Positions 51,101 to 61,827 of a stretch of DNA of 64,000 nt are shown one piece after another (positions within the stretch are counted from its first letter, which is position 1; each line of letters begins with the position of its first letter). The stretch is from assembly GCA_020740775.1 (NCBI GenBank), contig JAHEWK010000003.1, forward strand, positions 3,038,001-3,102,000, in the 5' to 3' direction. Origin of the DNA: Ilyonectria destructans. Taxonomy: Eukaryota > Ascomycota > Sordariomycetes > Hypocreales > Nectriaceae. The notes under the pieces are model-generated. The model was not told where the DNA came from. It made no database searches and saw only the letters and a program-made list of their open reading frames with translations. Both the position numbers and the translations under genes were made by a program.

Positions 51101-52023
51101 GTCGTCTGGTAGCTGTCGTTCGGGGCTCGAGTTGGTGCTCTTCTTCCCCTTGAATATCCCCTTGAACTTGCCCCCGGGCGATGGTGACCGGCGCTTGGGG
51201 TTGTGGGGAGGTAGCAAGCTGGTCTTGCTCCGACGGACCCGGAGTTCCTTGGGTTCCTTGGACTCGACCGAGACGGATCGTTTGGATGGGAAAGTCGAAG
51301 ACTTGGACGCACTGCTGTTGGAGTCGACGTCGGTGGCTGGAGATTGAACTTCGGCGAAATGGCCCGCTTGGATGATGGGGGAGGATGTCGTTAGGTAGCC
51401 GATCTGGGATGGATGGGCCGAAAGCGTGGCCGCTCGTGGTAGGGGTCTAGAAGAGGCCCTGTCTTTGTCAGAAGGTCGCAGGCAGGTAGAGGAGCAGAGG
51501 CATAAATGAAAGAAGCGTCAAGCCTCTGAAGTGGGAAAAGGGCAAAGGGCAATGCACGGAATACTGCAAAGGCAATGAAGGAAAGAGATGCCTATAAATG
51601 CAACACACGTGGGATGACAGCGGAGGCTGACTGGGATTGGGGGGTGTTTCTCGGTGTCTTGGGTGTCGCAGCACGGGAAAATGCGAGGCTGACAGTCGGT
51701 TGGGGTTCCACAACGACGACAGCAGCAACCACAGGGAACAGGAGGCAGAAAAAGGGCCGGGGGCGATGCACAGAGATGGATCTAAATCAAACTCACGGTT
51801 CAGGATCGGATTCATACGAGCCATAGCTTCTGGATTCTTCGTCGTCGGCTAGGTTGGTTGAGAGTGTGCCGTTGCTTGCCAGCGTCTCGCGACTCTCCTT
51901 CGCACGGCCGCGGACGTCGTCGTCCTGGCCCGGCGCCTCCGCGTCTCGCTCTTGTTTCTTTCGGAGGCGCTTGGAGGATATGGACTTGGGGAGGAGCTTG
52001 TTCAGCCCGTTGTTGTTTTCCAT
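48114..52023 (-). CDS. GRAM/VASt-domain sterol-transfer protein (Lam/Ysp2 type)
   Basis: ER membrane-contact-site lipid-transfer protein of the yeast Lam1-4/Ysp2, animal GRAMD1/Aster family. Exons 52023-51797, 51446-48838 and 48784-48114 give 1168 aa. The start MENNNGLNKLLPKSISSKR is basic. A long Ser/Pro-rich disordered part follows to about residue 555. The GRAM domain spans about 557-680 (FHDLFKSVPDDDYLIEDYSC, HLCFSSNIFGW). After an acidic linker (DDDEEEYYDEDI) the VASt domain covers about 800-965 (IPAPIGKVYNLVFG, CTIEWTGKSWLKG). A single membrane segment near 1041-1060 (NVMYGLLVGLLVATWFGFGF) anchors it, followed by a coiled-coil tail. The first intron is 350 nt; its acceptor (cctcttctag) was chosen because it restores frame and the SAHPSQIGYLTTSSPIIQ segment. 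Confidence 0.92.
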
Positions 52024-54073
52024 TGTCGGTCGTCGTACGATTGGGAGGAGGACGACGAGGTGGAGGAGGAGCAACGTCGAGATTCAGATCCGGTGGACTG
52101 GCCACGGTTGTCTGCGAGGGTGCGGCAGCGGTTGTCGACGGCAGGACACAGGTCGGCGGGCGAGGTTCTGGAAGGGAACCTAAGCGACTCGTAATATCGC
52201 GTTGCCTCGCAAGCCGGCGGGTCCGAGCCGGAGGAGCTGGGGAGCTTTTTGGAGCTGGTCAGCTTGGGATCCCAGGTTCTTGGTTGACGTCGTCGGTTTG
52301 GCGCAGAATGGCTTGTCCTGCTTGGTACCGAGCCTAGCTCGATGCGCTCCACTGGCAAGTCGGGAACCACGGAACCAGTCGGCGGCTGAGGTGCTGAAAG
52401 GCGCTCTGTACCAGGCCTGGGGATGGTACAGAAAGGAAGAGGTTGGATTGATTCGTTTCAAGGGGAGAGTTGCGGGAGAAGGAGAGGCAACGACGGCTTG
52501 CAACCCTGAGTGCATTCAGCGTCGTAACTCTCAACCCCCCAAACCCGAGTGCGAGCCCCCCTGTTTGTCGTTCTAGGCGTCCGCCGAGTGGGGGGCGCCA
52601 ATGGGAGGGCTTTTGGCGATCCTTGAAGCTGTCGCCAGCCCGCTCTGGACCCTCTCTGGATCCTCTCAGCTCTCGTACCGCGTACTTCGTATTGGTTTCG
52701 TGCTGGGCGCTGGGACCGGTCGTGTCGTGAGAATACGCGGGTTCGGAGTTGGCCAGGTTCTGTCCAGTGGCAGTGACCGATGTTTCCTCGGGTGTTTATT
52801 TCGGTCGAGGCCGGGGTGTCGTCCGGATGAGGAGATTAGCAGTGGCTATATATTGATGGTTCTGGGGAGGGGGGTTGCTGTAAACGGATAAAATAGATTG
52901 GGAGGCTGAAGAGAGCGGGCATCAACAGTAGCTGCTGGGGACTAAGATATGAATGACGACGGTCACGCTGGAGACATCCTAATAGGGAAAGACTCGATTC
53001 ATCACGGGATAATGCCGTGTCGTGAGCTGTAAATTATTAGCCGCATATATTGCCTTCTTGGTCAGGTTGCGTAGTTCTCTGGGTGTCAGCGGCCATCGGG
53101 TTGATTGGGTTGGCGTCTTGAGCCGTTCCGTCTTGGCTCAAGTCAATGCTGTCATTTGTGTCTGGGCGGATAAATTGAGTGCATGAAGATCCCCGTGCAC
53201 TGTGGCTTGTGGCAATCAATGAACGGCTTGACCCGCTGTTCGCCCAACTCCCGGGTAACAAATCGCCTTATTTGCGTCAATCACTCGAGCTGCTGGTGCT
53301 TCGTGCGTGCCGTAGGGTTACGCTGTAGAAGTGGACAAGAAGGTGTGCATACGCCTTACCTCGGATGTCGATCCGAGTGTCCCATCAGCCTCAAAGAGAA
53401 AAGAGGAGTAACCAGTTCCAAACCTCGAAGCAGTAAATGCCCCCTGTAATGAGGCTTGGAGAGAGATTAACCGGGTCAAGACGGCGAACCTCCTCAAAAC
53501 CTACCCAGCCTCTGGGTCCCGCAGCTGTCTTCGTAAGTTACCTTTTCTCACAATCCGGTGATACCAAGACGATATTCCCCATCTTTGACATCACTTACCC
53601 GCTCCCCCACAGCGCTCCGCTCCCTGAGCGAACCCCGCCAAGCGCTACCAGCGATCGTTTTGGGCCGGAGTCTTTGGCCATCGGAATGGCGGGATCTTCT
53701 GGCCGAATGCATCAAGTGACTCAAAAGCAAGCGGACAAGATCATGCTTTGACAACCATAACTTCCACCGGAAAGAGGGAAACGGAGAAAATTAGAATCCT
53801 TTTGAAAGAAATAGGATGGAATAAAACGTTGAACATTTGTCCCAACAGCACCGCTTGTCTGGCTCTCTACAGCTTGCCCCTAAGAGCACGTTGAAGGCCA
53901 CACTTTAAGTACAGCACCAGTACAGAGGTACTTGTACCCCATTAAACTTCCCGTTATCGTGCGGATTGCAACTCCCCCACACTCCCTCAACCCCAACCAA
54001 CACCACTTTACCGTGCCACCAACCAACCCACGGACGGATCATCTACGCCCCAGAGCGCTCTTCCATCTCCCGT
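52024..54073. other. Intergenic, divergent promoter region
   Basis: 2.05 kb between the 5' ends of the GRAM/VASt gene (-) and the MIT-like gene (+), so it should hold both promoters. Open frames here are short and overlapping. No other feature recognised. Confidence 0.45.
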
Positions 54074-54103
54074 ATGGAACCATGGATTCATCGCCTCTCG
54101 TAA
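54074..54103 (+). other. overlapping upstream ORF of nine codons
   Basis: An ATG at 54074, eight bases before the main ATG and out of frame with it, opens a nine-codon frame (MEPWIHRLS) that ends at a TAA inside the main coding region. Its -3 base is C (weak context), while the main ATG has A at -3. Confidence 0.45.
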
Positions 54104-55617
54104 AGGCGCACGACCACGCGCGCGCCGCCGCCGTCGCAACCCGCCATTCCTCCGACACCGTGGTAGCGATCGGCGAGCACACCCAGGCTGCCGGCGAGTT
54201 TGCCCGCGCCTCCAGGTCCACCTCCAGCGTCGAGGCCCTCCGAACCCTCAAGCTCCTCGAAGAGCACCACCGAAAGCTCGCCGAGATCCTCAAGCTCCCC
54301 TCCGAACCGACCTCGCAGTCCAGCGATGCCGACCAGAACGAGAAGTCCTCGGACAAAGACCAGACTGGCCAAGATGCCCATACCAAGAAGGACTCGACGG
54401 CGGAGTCGTCGGCATCCAAGAAGCTGAGCCCACCTACACAGCGCCGGTATGCCTCCCGCGAGATGTCTTCATCCATCGCAAGCAACCTAGCCACGGCCCG
54501 AGGCATTCGATCCAAGTATAGAGGCCAGCCGCTCGCTCCCAGCGTCTCCAACGATCAGGCGCCCGGCAATGTCGATGCGCTCTCTCGCCCACATGGGCCC
54601 CAGGCCAAGATGCAGAATATAATCGACCACCAGCCTGGAAAGCCCACCTGGGTCCCCCCGGCTTCATCACAGCAACGGTCCGAGAGTCACGGCAAGAACA
54701 CTGCGTCCCCACGACCCGATGCTGCTTCGGCCGTGGTCGACGATGGGGGATATACTCGCTTTTATAATACCTTCGGGAGCCTGATCAACAAGATCTCAGC
54801 TCCCCTGGCCTTTGCTGGACTGCCACTGATCCAGGAGGAGTCGGTCACGCCAGAGCAGCCGGAGACCCCCGAGACATCCCCTACAAAGCGTAGTCATCTC
54901 AAGGCCTCGCCATCTAAGATCCTGGAACCAGACCTTTCCAAGATCTATTCGAGGGCAACTATGCAAGCATTGGCTAGGGAAGGCCATGGTCCTAATGATT
55001 CATTCTACGTTGTGCCCACGACAGGTCACACCATGTCTTATGCCAATATCCTGAGCTTCGCCGAGAAGGAAAAGAGACGCCTTGGGGCCTCATCACACAC
55101 TGAATTTCTCAACGCCCCTGAGGATGACGACGACGACTTCGTTGATGCCCGGGAGGCCCCTGCTCCCCTATCTCCTGGAGCCAAGCGCCGTATCGGCCGC
55201 GCAAACACTGACAGGGAACTCAACAACACCATAGAAGAACTATATACAGAGAACAAGTCACTCAAGGACATGCTCGACAAGCTCACCAAACGCCTCCACG
55301 CCTTCGAAGCAAGTGCTCAAAATTCTGCCATGGCTCTTGCTGAGAGCTACCGTCTGATGCGTCCCGGGTCCCCCACGGCGGTTAGCAAGACCAGCGATGA
55401 GGCCATCCGCAAGAAGAACCAAGAGATGGAGGAGCAACTTGCGTCCGCGGTGAAGCAGATGGAGCGGCTTGAGAAGGACAACAGAAAGATGCAGAAGACA
55501 CTGGATAAGTACCGCGAGAAATGGGAGGTGCTGAAGGCCGGTGCCAAGGCACGTAGGGAGGCTCAGGGGGCAGGGGATAGTGTCGAAGATGCTGCGGCGG
55601 CTTCGGGACAAGGATGA
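54082..55617 (+). CDS. MIT-like / coiled-coil protein, possibly Atg38/NRBF2-like
   Basis: Single exon, 511 aa, start MDSSPLVKAHDHARAAAVAT in strong context (aaccATGg). The N-terminal ~70 residues are an alanine-rich three-helix pattern resembling an MIT domain (HTQAAGEFARASRSTSSVEALRTLKLLEEHH). A charged, disordered middle follows, with a conserved-looking block (YTRFYNTFGSLINKISAPL). An acidic DDDDDFVDAREAP stretch precedes two coiled coils at about 400-440 and 455-500 (IEELYTENKSLKDML; MEEQLASAVKQMERLEKDN). MIT plus coiled coil is the layout of Atg38/NRBF2, a regulator of the autophagy PI3-kinase complex, so that is one possibility. I cannot exclude another MIT protein. The start is preceded by an overlapping uORF. 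Confidence 0.78.
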   Translation: MDSSPLVKAHDHARAAAVATRHSSDTVVAIGEHTQAAGEFARASRSTSSVEALRTLKLLEEHHRKLAEILKLPSEPTSQSSDADQNEKSSDKDQTGQDAHTKKDSTAESSASKKLSPPTQRRYASREMSSSIASNLATARGIRSKYRGQPLAPSVSNDQAPGNVDALSRPHGPQAKMQNIIDHQPGKPTWVPPASSQQRSESHGKNTASPRPDAASAVVDDGGYTRFYNTFGSLINKISAPLAFAGLPLIQEESVTPEQPETPETSPTKRSHLKASPSKILEPDLSKIYSRATMQALAREGHGPNDSFYVVPTTGHTMSYANILSFAEKEKRRLGASSHTEFLNAPEDDDDDFVDAREAPAPLSPGAKRRIGRANTDRELNNTIEELYTENKSLKDMLDKLTKRLHAFEASAQNSAMALAESYRLMRPGSPTAVSKTSDEAIRKKNQEMEEQLASAVKQMERLEKDNRKMQKTLDKYREKWEVLKAGAKARREAQGAGDSVEDAAAASGQG

Positions 55618-55853
55618 TTTTGAGGAATAGTCAGATTTCACTGCGTATTTAGTCTGGAATATATACTAGTCACGAAGGGTGCTCGTATTTCATCTGCCGC
55701 TCAAGAAGCCAGCTTCCGTCCCATGTATTGCGTCCTTCCCGACTAGAACTGATATCATGTAGCACGCAGTATTGAGCTCGCCATCATGGTCGGGGGGGAA
55801 GAAGATGCCCGTGCTTCTCATCACCGTCTTTCTTTCTCAGAGCCGGATATCTC

Positions 55854-57398
55854 CTAGTTCCACCAAAAGCTTACACTGAAGCTCACACTCAGACTTCGAA
55901 CATAATGCCACCACCCGATGGGAATCAGCAGCGTGTCCCCGGGCTCCAGGATACACTCCCTATACTCGACGTCTTCGAGATGCTCCCTAACCCGCCGTAC
56001 ATCCTCCTCGCTCACGCCTTCCGGCAGCGGATCCCACCCCTCGATCACGCCCACGTCGAGCGCGCTGGTGTTGCTCATGTCGACGCCGTGCTCCGGGCTG
56101 CGCGGCCGCATGTGGCGCGTGGCCCCCGGCGGGTACAGCCGCAGGTACTTTGCGCCGACGGCCTGGCATAGCAGGTTGTGGTAGCCGTCGGTGTGCAGCG
56201 GCGTGATGGTGCGCGCGGGGCCGAACCAGGCGTTGAGCTGCGGCACGTCGACGGGCGGCTGGTCGTGCGAGGCCGAGAGCGGGTGGCCGGGCACGTCGGC
56301 CCAGCAGAAGTCCGGGACGCAGATGTCGTTGCGGAGCGAGGGGATCTGCTGGAAGAGGTTGTGCTGGGCGAGGTAGCCGGTGGACGAGGAGGACGACGTA
56401 GTTGGTGATGCGGGCTTGGGGTTGTCGACGTAGCGGGTGAGGAACTCGCGGAACTGTATCAGCTCCTGGCCCCAGCCGTCGTCGACGTAGCTGCGCCCAA
56501 CCTCGACGGGCACGAGGCGTCTCCCTCCGAACGTCTTGGATAACAGATACTCTGGGCTCTTCCATGGACAGTCGGAGAGGGCGGGCCAGTTCCCGATCAA
56601 GTCAGTGAGGACGATGGGCCACGGTGCCCCTCCAGGGCTGTTCATGTATTCCTCGAACTGCTCCAACGTCCACCCCGAATACCGCGGACACGCCCACTTT
56701 GACGATAGCGAAGGTCTCCCGAACGGCTCATCGACTGAGAAGTTGTGATGGAGTACCGAGCCTTTCCGTTGGCGTTTTGACGGCCTCTCGTCGTCGTGTT
56801 CCTCGGCACCAGACCAAACATCTTCAAGCATCTGCAAGGTCTTCTCCAGCCACTGCTGTCGGCCACCGCCGCCGGCCGTGATGAGCGCTCTATCAAGCGC
56901 CTTAACAGCATCATCGAGCGTGTCTTCTGGGAGAGCTTGCGCGGCGAGCAGTGGTCGTAAGAGAAGATGATGCGTTTCCAGGATGAGTGTGTCAGTGTAG
57001 ATCTGGCGCCAGATGGCCGGGAGGCGGTCGTAGCGGTAGGCGTAGAACTTTGAGTTGGCAATGGAGACCAAATCTGCAACCCTCTTCTTGAATAGTGCCT
57101 CGTCTACGCCGTGGACCGCATTAGAGTCTGCGGCCAGGGCGCCATGAAGCTTGATGAGCACGCGAGCTTGCCGGGAGAGCAGCTCCGTCACAGCCACCAC
57201 AGCCGGATCCCGCACATCGTGTCCGTCTCGAGAGCATATGTTGCTGCTCTGCGCGCCGTCATCTCCATCTCCTTCTCCATCCTTGAGCCCGGGTAGCCTC
57301 CCCGGCGTATTGGCCTGGCCGTGATAAGACGGTTGCGCAACCGCATGGGCTGCATCCAGGTATCTGGTGAGCAGTTGCCCATGCGCCGCGGACCCCAT
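55854..57398 (-). CDS. JmjC-domain protein (JMJD5/KDM8-like hydroxylase family)
   Basis: Single exon, 514 aa, from ATG 57398 (MGSAAHGQLLTRYLDA). The N-terminal 240 residues are helical. The JmjC/cupin part begins around PRYSGWTLEQFEEYMN and PWPIVLTDLIGNWPAL. The Fe(II) triad is visible as HTD in TITPLHTDGYHNLLCQ and the distal His in PIGWWHYVRSLSVSFSV. The Lys in GAKYLRLYPP could bind 2-oxoglutarate, as in JMJD5-type enzymes. The domain runs to the C-terminus (SVSFWWN). These proteins are 2-oxoglutarate oxygenases; substrate (histone or other) is not predictable here. GC content of the JmjC part is higher than in neighbours. It lies downstream of, and on the same strand as, MDV1. Confidence 0.88.
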   Translation of the reverse strand: MGSAAHGQLLTRYLDAAHAVAQPSYHGQANTPGRLPGLKDGEGDGDDGAQSSNICSRDGHDVRDPAVVAVTELLSRQARVLIKLHGALAADSNAVHGVDEALFKKRVADLVSIANSKFYAYRYDRLPAIWRQIYTDTLILETHHLLLRPLLAAQALPEDTLDDAVKALDRALITAGGGGRQQWLEKTLQMLEDVWSGAEEHDDERPSKRQRKGSVLHHNFSVDEPFGRPSLSSKWACPRYSGWTLEQFEEYMNSPGGAPWPIVLTDLIGNWPALSDCPWKSPEYLLSKTFGGRRLVPVEVGRSYVDDGWGQELIQFREFLTRYVDNPKPASPTTSSSSSTGYLAQHNLFQQIPSLRNDICVPDFCWADVPGHPLSASHDQPPVDVPQLNAWFGPARTITPLHTDGYHNLLCQAVGAKYLRLYPPGATRHMRPRSPEHGVDMSNTSALDVGVIEGWDPLPEGVSEEDVRRVREHLEDVEYRECILEPGDTLLIPIGWWHYVRSLSVSFSVSFWWN

Positions 57399-57910
57399 GT
57401 TTCAATGCGGCGCCTAGCTAATAACCCGCGGCTTCATGCACCGAGTAACGAGGGTCGCCCTGGATTATGCGGCTTGCGGTTTTTGGCAGGTAGCATCGCT
57501 TGATGCCCAGGCCAGGGATTGATTTTGTTGAATTTGACGTTGGGAGGATGGAAGCTCCATAAGTGAATATACCTGGTAATTATTGCCGATGTGGAGAGTT
57601 GTAAGACCACCACCTTACGATATTTCCAACTCGGAATGGGCCACCTCGGGGAATTTGTTTTCTAGAACAACCTTGTCGTAATTGAGTTTTATCAAATCCC
57701 AGTAATTAACTGTCGCACGGGATGCCCCTGTAGGAGTGCCAGAATGTGGCCCAGCTTCAGATTTTCGTCTAAAGTGCTCGAGATCTAGGAACGATACGCT
57801 ATACGCTCCACCGTCGCCTCTAGTTCTAGTGCTCCCGCATATCAATTCCATGTAAAGCGCGTCAAATGTTCAAATCGCTTTGAGTGGATTTTACATCTTA
57901 CATATGCTCT
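57399..57910. other. Intergenic between JmjC gene and MDV1
   Basis: 512 bp with the JmjC promoter and MDV1 3' UTR. A 78-codon minus ORF at 57615-57851 has an ATG but no recognisable feature; I do not call it. Confidence 0.45.
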
Positions 57911-60089
57911 CTAACATGTCCATATTCCAACAGTGCCGTCCCGCCTACCCTCGACTAGATATCCATCTCTTACACCTACACGCTCAACAATGGCGGGAGT
58001 CTTGCCCTCCTCGGCCGCGGTGATGCCAGCGCCGCAGTCCCATTGTCGTCCTTCGACCTTATCGTACACCTTCACTATGTCTTCGCCGGCAGCACTTACA
58101 ATCCTTCGTGTATCAAACATCATGCTGGTGACGGGGTTGTCGTACGCATAAGCGTCGTAGATGGACCCTGTCCGGAGATCCCATATCTAGCTCAACGTTA
58201 GCTCACAATTCCATCGCCATAAGAGAGAGAACAACTTACTCTAATGCTTCTGTCTGCACTTCCAGTAACCAAGTGGACATCATCGAACTGCAAGCATGTC
58301 ACGGCATCGGTGTGCCCAACTAGACTTCGATGGACTTGTCCACTTCGGAGATCCCACAGGCGGACCATACCATCAGCAGTACCGCACGCGAGGGCAGTTT
58401 CAAACACTTGCAGGGCGCCCACAAAGTCTGCCGAGCTAGACTGGGATCGTCCAGTCGGCCTCCAGGTGCTTTCGTTATTGCCGAGGTTGGCGGCGGCTGC
58501 CCACATTACGTCCAATGTTTGCACGCAGCGACCCTTCTCTAGATCCCAATGGCGGATAGTCTTGTCCGCGGAGCCTGATACCAAAACATCTCCGCGGAAG
58601 TGAAGTGCTGTGATCTCGTCCACATGCGCCTCGAGGGTGAAGAGCGGGCAGTCAGCCATGCTGCCCGGGGGAGGCTCAAGATGATCGTCGGCTCCGAACG
58701 CGATGGCATCCTCGTCCTCATCATCTTTCCCGAGTCCACCGTGCGGGTCGTATTGCGCCCTGCTGAGATCCCACAGCTTGATCGTGGCATCCATGGATCC
58801 TGTCGCTAGAATATTGTCTTCAACCTGCAGAGTGCGCACTGATGCTGTGTGGCCCTCCAGGAAGCCCATACACCTGCCCGCATTCAAATCCCAGACTCGA
58901 ACGGTGTCATCGAGCGCAGCCGTAACCATGGTCCCGAAGGGGGCATCGAAATCCATTGCTGTGATGTTATCCTTGTGTGCACGGATTTCGCGGATGTTAG
59001 TTCCGGGCTCGAAATGCTCATGCAGTATTGGCATAGATTGTTTCCGGTGGACCTTTTTCGTTTTTCGGGAAGGCATGGTACCATCTGAGCCAGGAAGTTT
59101 CTGGTAAACGGATTGTGACATAAATTCGGCATCGTGGTCATCAGCATCGCCGACAAGGTCCTGCTCGTCTTTCGTACGCGTGTTCCGTGCAATCTCCTCC
59201 GCCTCATCGACTAGCACCTGAGCCTCCTCTATCCGTACGTCCATATCGACAACTGGCAAGGTTAGCTTCGCGTCCTATGGCTGTCGCCATGTGCACATAC
59301 CGTCATGCTCCAGCAACGCCTCATCCTGCTCCAACACAGCCAGCCGGTCCAAAATTATCCTGCGCATGCCGTGCAGGTTGGCAATCTTGTTGTCGATTTC
59401 CCGAATTTCGTAGCTGGCCATGCTCTTTCGGGTGCCTAGGAGCCCAAACTCATGCAGCATGGCGGCCCTCTCCTTTTTTAGTTGTGCGAGTCGCTTTGGG
59501 CTCCCCGGCGTGGCCTCTGTATCCTCAAGCATCTTGCGTCCGCGAGAAACCCTCCGCCGGAACTTCTTGCCCTCCTCAGTCAGCTCGGGAAAGCTTGCCT
59601 GGAAGCCTTGGAAGAGGGAATAGGCGTTCTCATGGTCGGGGATGTTGGCGAGCAGCTCGTCGGGAAGATACGTCAGGGCACGATGGCGAATCTCGTGGGA
59701 CGAGAGCTTTGAGCGCATGAGGTCGGTCGGAGTCGTCCTGGCCATTGAGAACATGCTTCTCTGGACGGTGGGTCGCTTCATCTGCTTGTGGACCTCGGCC
59801 ATTGCGGTCTGGTAGTGAACGGCGGCGGCATCGGCGTTGGGACCCATCAGATGACTGGCTGTGGTGGTGACCTTGCGGCCAAATGCCTCGAGACCGCGGG
59901 TCTGCTTCCAATTAGCCTTATTTGCATTGGGTCATCGCGAGACGGCAATGGATGGAGGGGCTGAGGGGACGGGACGGGAGGGGACGAGGGAGGTGGAATG
60001 GCGGGAGAGCGACATACCGAGACGATGGACTGGTCGTCGTCGCCGCCCATGTCGTCGGGGAAGCCATAGTTGTTCTCTGCGTCAGCCAT
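57911..60089 (-). CDS. MDV1: mitochondrial division protein Mdv1/Caf4 (WD40)
   Basis: Adaptor that recruits the dynamin Dnm1 to Fis1 on the mitochondrial outer membrane. Exons 60089-60018, 59901-59301, 59252-58240 and 58186-57911 give 653 aa. The start used is [19 protein letters not shown]; an in-frame ATG at 60236 would add 49 residues. Exon 2 opens with [17 protein letters not shown], a conserved-looking Mdv1 segment, followed by helical and coiled-coil parts ([19 protein letters not shown]). Seven WD repeats run from about residue 305 to the end: [80 protein letters not shown] and others. Exon 2 has a NAGNAG acceptor (aagcag), so one Gln may be optional. Strong call. Confidence 0.93.
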
Positions 60090-60860
60090 GGCCGGGCGAC
60101 TGCACGACTGTAGGGACGCAGAGCCTGATGGGTGTGGAGGAGGAGGCGGGTTGTTGGAGAGCGAAGACGGAGAGGCTTCAGATGCGAAGTCGAAGATTTG
60201 GTTTTGGTTTTGGCAGTTCGCAAGGAGATTGGCCATGACGCGCTGGGATTACCTTCCAGGTTGGGTCTTGTGCTGGATACAGCTGGACCGAGGCGCTAAT
60301 GTGGCCGGGCCTCGTTCGAGCATAGGTACTATAGAAGAGGCGTTGGAGGTGTGAGAGCCCCTGTAATTGGTCCGGGGCTATCAGGTCAGTGCTGCCTGGT
60401 CATCGCTGGCCGCTATGGGAGAACAGTTGCTGACCGTCAGCACTATGGACAGCCTGGGAGTGGCCTGGAACATGCCTGGAGCATACCTGGCACAGGCTGG
60501 CAGAACCCCGACGAGCCCTGTACGAGCTCCACTGCTGAGCTCCAAGGACAAAGGCTACCTACCCCTCGTCCCCCTCCACAAACTCACGACTTTTTTGCGC
60601 GGGCACGGGCTAAAAAGCGGCCTCCACTGCCGGCCACCATGCCCGCCCGCATTGAGCATTGAGTCAACTCCCGAATGCGCTTGTCCGTCCGCAATCACAG
60701 CCCGTCCCGTCATCAACTGCTTGCTTAGCCCGTCCCAGCTCCGCTCGCACTCTGCCAGACTCTCCCCTCCAAGTCGCGAGATCATCTCACGGCCTCTAGA
60801 CGACAAGAAGCGCGGCGGCCCGAGCCCGACATCTCCCAATTGGCGCTGCACAGACGAAGC
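60090..60860. promoter_or_regulatory. bidirectional promoter region, MDV1 / chorismate mutase
   Basis: 771 bp between divergent start codons. It must hold both promoters and leaders. The MDV1 side includes an in-frame upstream ATG at 60236 on the minus strand. I identified no Gcn4/Cpc1 site (TGACTC) by eye and no other motif worth naming. Confidence 0.5.
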
Positions 60861-61821
60861 ATGGATTCTGTCATCGACATGGCCGATGCCGCTCACGCCC
60901 TGGATCTTGACCGGATCCGCTTCCAGCTCATGTACGCTCGCCCGCCAACCTCGGCTCCCAGGAATCTTGGTGCTAACGTGGACAGCCGGCTCGAGGATAC
61001 CATCACCTTTCATCTTATTGAGCGTGTGCAGTTTGCTTTGAACAGCGTAAGTTGGACGGGGCCCTGCGCTCATGCGACCCCCTGCCGCTTTCGCATCATC
61101 CCTGGACTCGCTGGACGTGCCCAACTGACCGTGGTCTTTGACCCATTTCTAGAAAATCTACGTCCCTGGCACCCTGGAGCTGCCGGATTGCGATCTGAGC
61201 TTCCTCGACTGGTACTTTTGCGAACAGGAGAAGCTGCAGTCTCTGATCCGTCGCTTCGAGTCCCCCGACGAGTACCCCTTCTTCCCGGACGCCCTACAGA
61301 AGCCCATCTTGAAGCCCCTCAACTACCCCAGGATCCTCTACGACAACGACGTCAACGTTAACGACAAGATTAAGCACTTCTACGTCGAGAAGTTCCTCCC
61401 CGCAGTGTGTCCCGATTTCGGCCGCGAGGAGCGTGGCGAGTCGCAGGAAAACTACGGCTCGACTGCAACCTGCGATATTGCTTGTCTGCAGGCTCTTTCT
61501 CGCAGGATTCACTTCGGCAAGTTCGTCGCCGAGTCCAAGTTCCGATCAGACGAAGAAACGTACATCCGCCTCATCAAGGCCGAGGATCGGGAGGGCATTG
61601 CCGAGTCGATCACCAACGCTGCGGTCGAGAAGAAGGTCCTCGAGCGTCTCCGCCTCAAGGCTCTGACCTACGGCAGAGACCCGTCGATCCCAGACGGGAC
61701 CGATGGCCACGCCAAGATCAACGTCGATGCTGTGGTATCAATGTACAAGGACTTCGTTATCCCGTTGACCAAGGAAGTGGAGGTTGAGTACTTGATGCAG
61801 CGGCTGGAGCCTGCTCCTTGA
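60861..61821 (+). CDS. ARO7: chorismate mutase (AroQ, yeast Aro7 type)
   Basis: Converts chorismate to prephenate, the branch leading to Phe and Tyr. Exons 60861-60931, 60986-61046 and 61153-61821 join in phase to 266 aa, near the usual fungal length of about 256-270. The catalytic-helix Arg is in [10 protein letters not shown]. Next come [17 protein letters not shown], the metal-free AroQ helical core ([13 protein letters not shown]), [15 protein letters not shown] with the active-site Lys, and a closing [20 protein letters not shown]. The segment [14 protein letters not shown] keeps the Gly-Ser-x-x-Thr that in yeast helps bind Tyr/Trp, so allosteric control is likely. The stop lies six bases from the stop of the convergent BCP1 gene. 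Confidence 0.95.
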
Positions 61822-61827
61822 TGTCAT

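Noticed and set aside
57615..57851. 78-codon minus ORF between MDV1 and the JmjC gene
   Set aside because: Has an ATG but no recognisable feature and lies where UTR and promoter sequence are expected.
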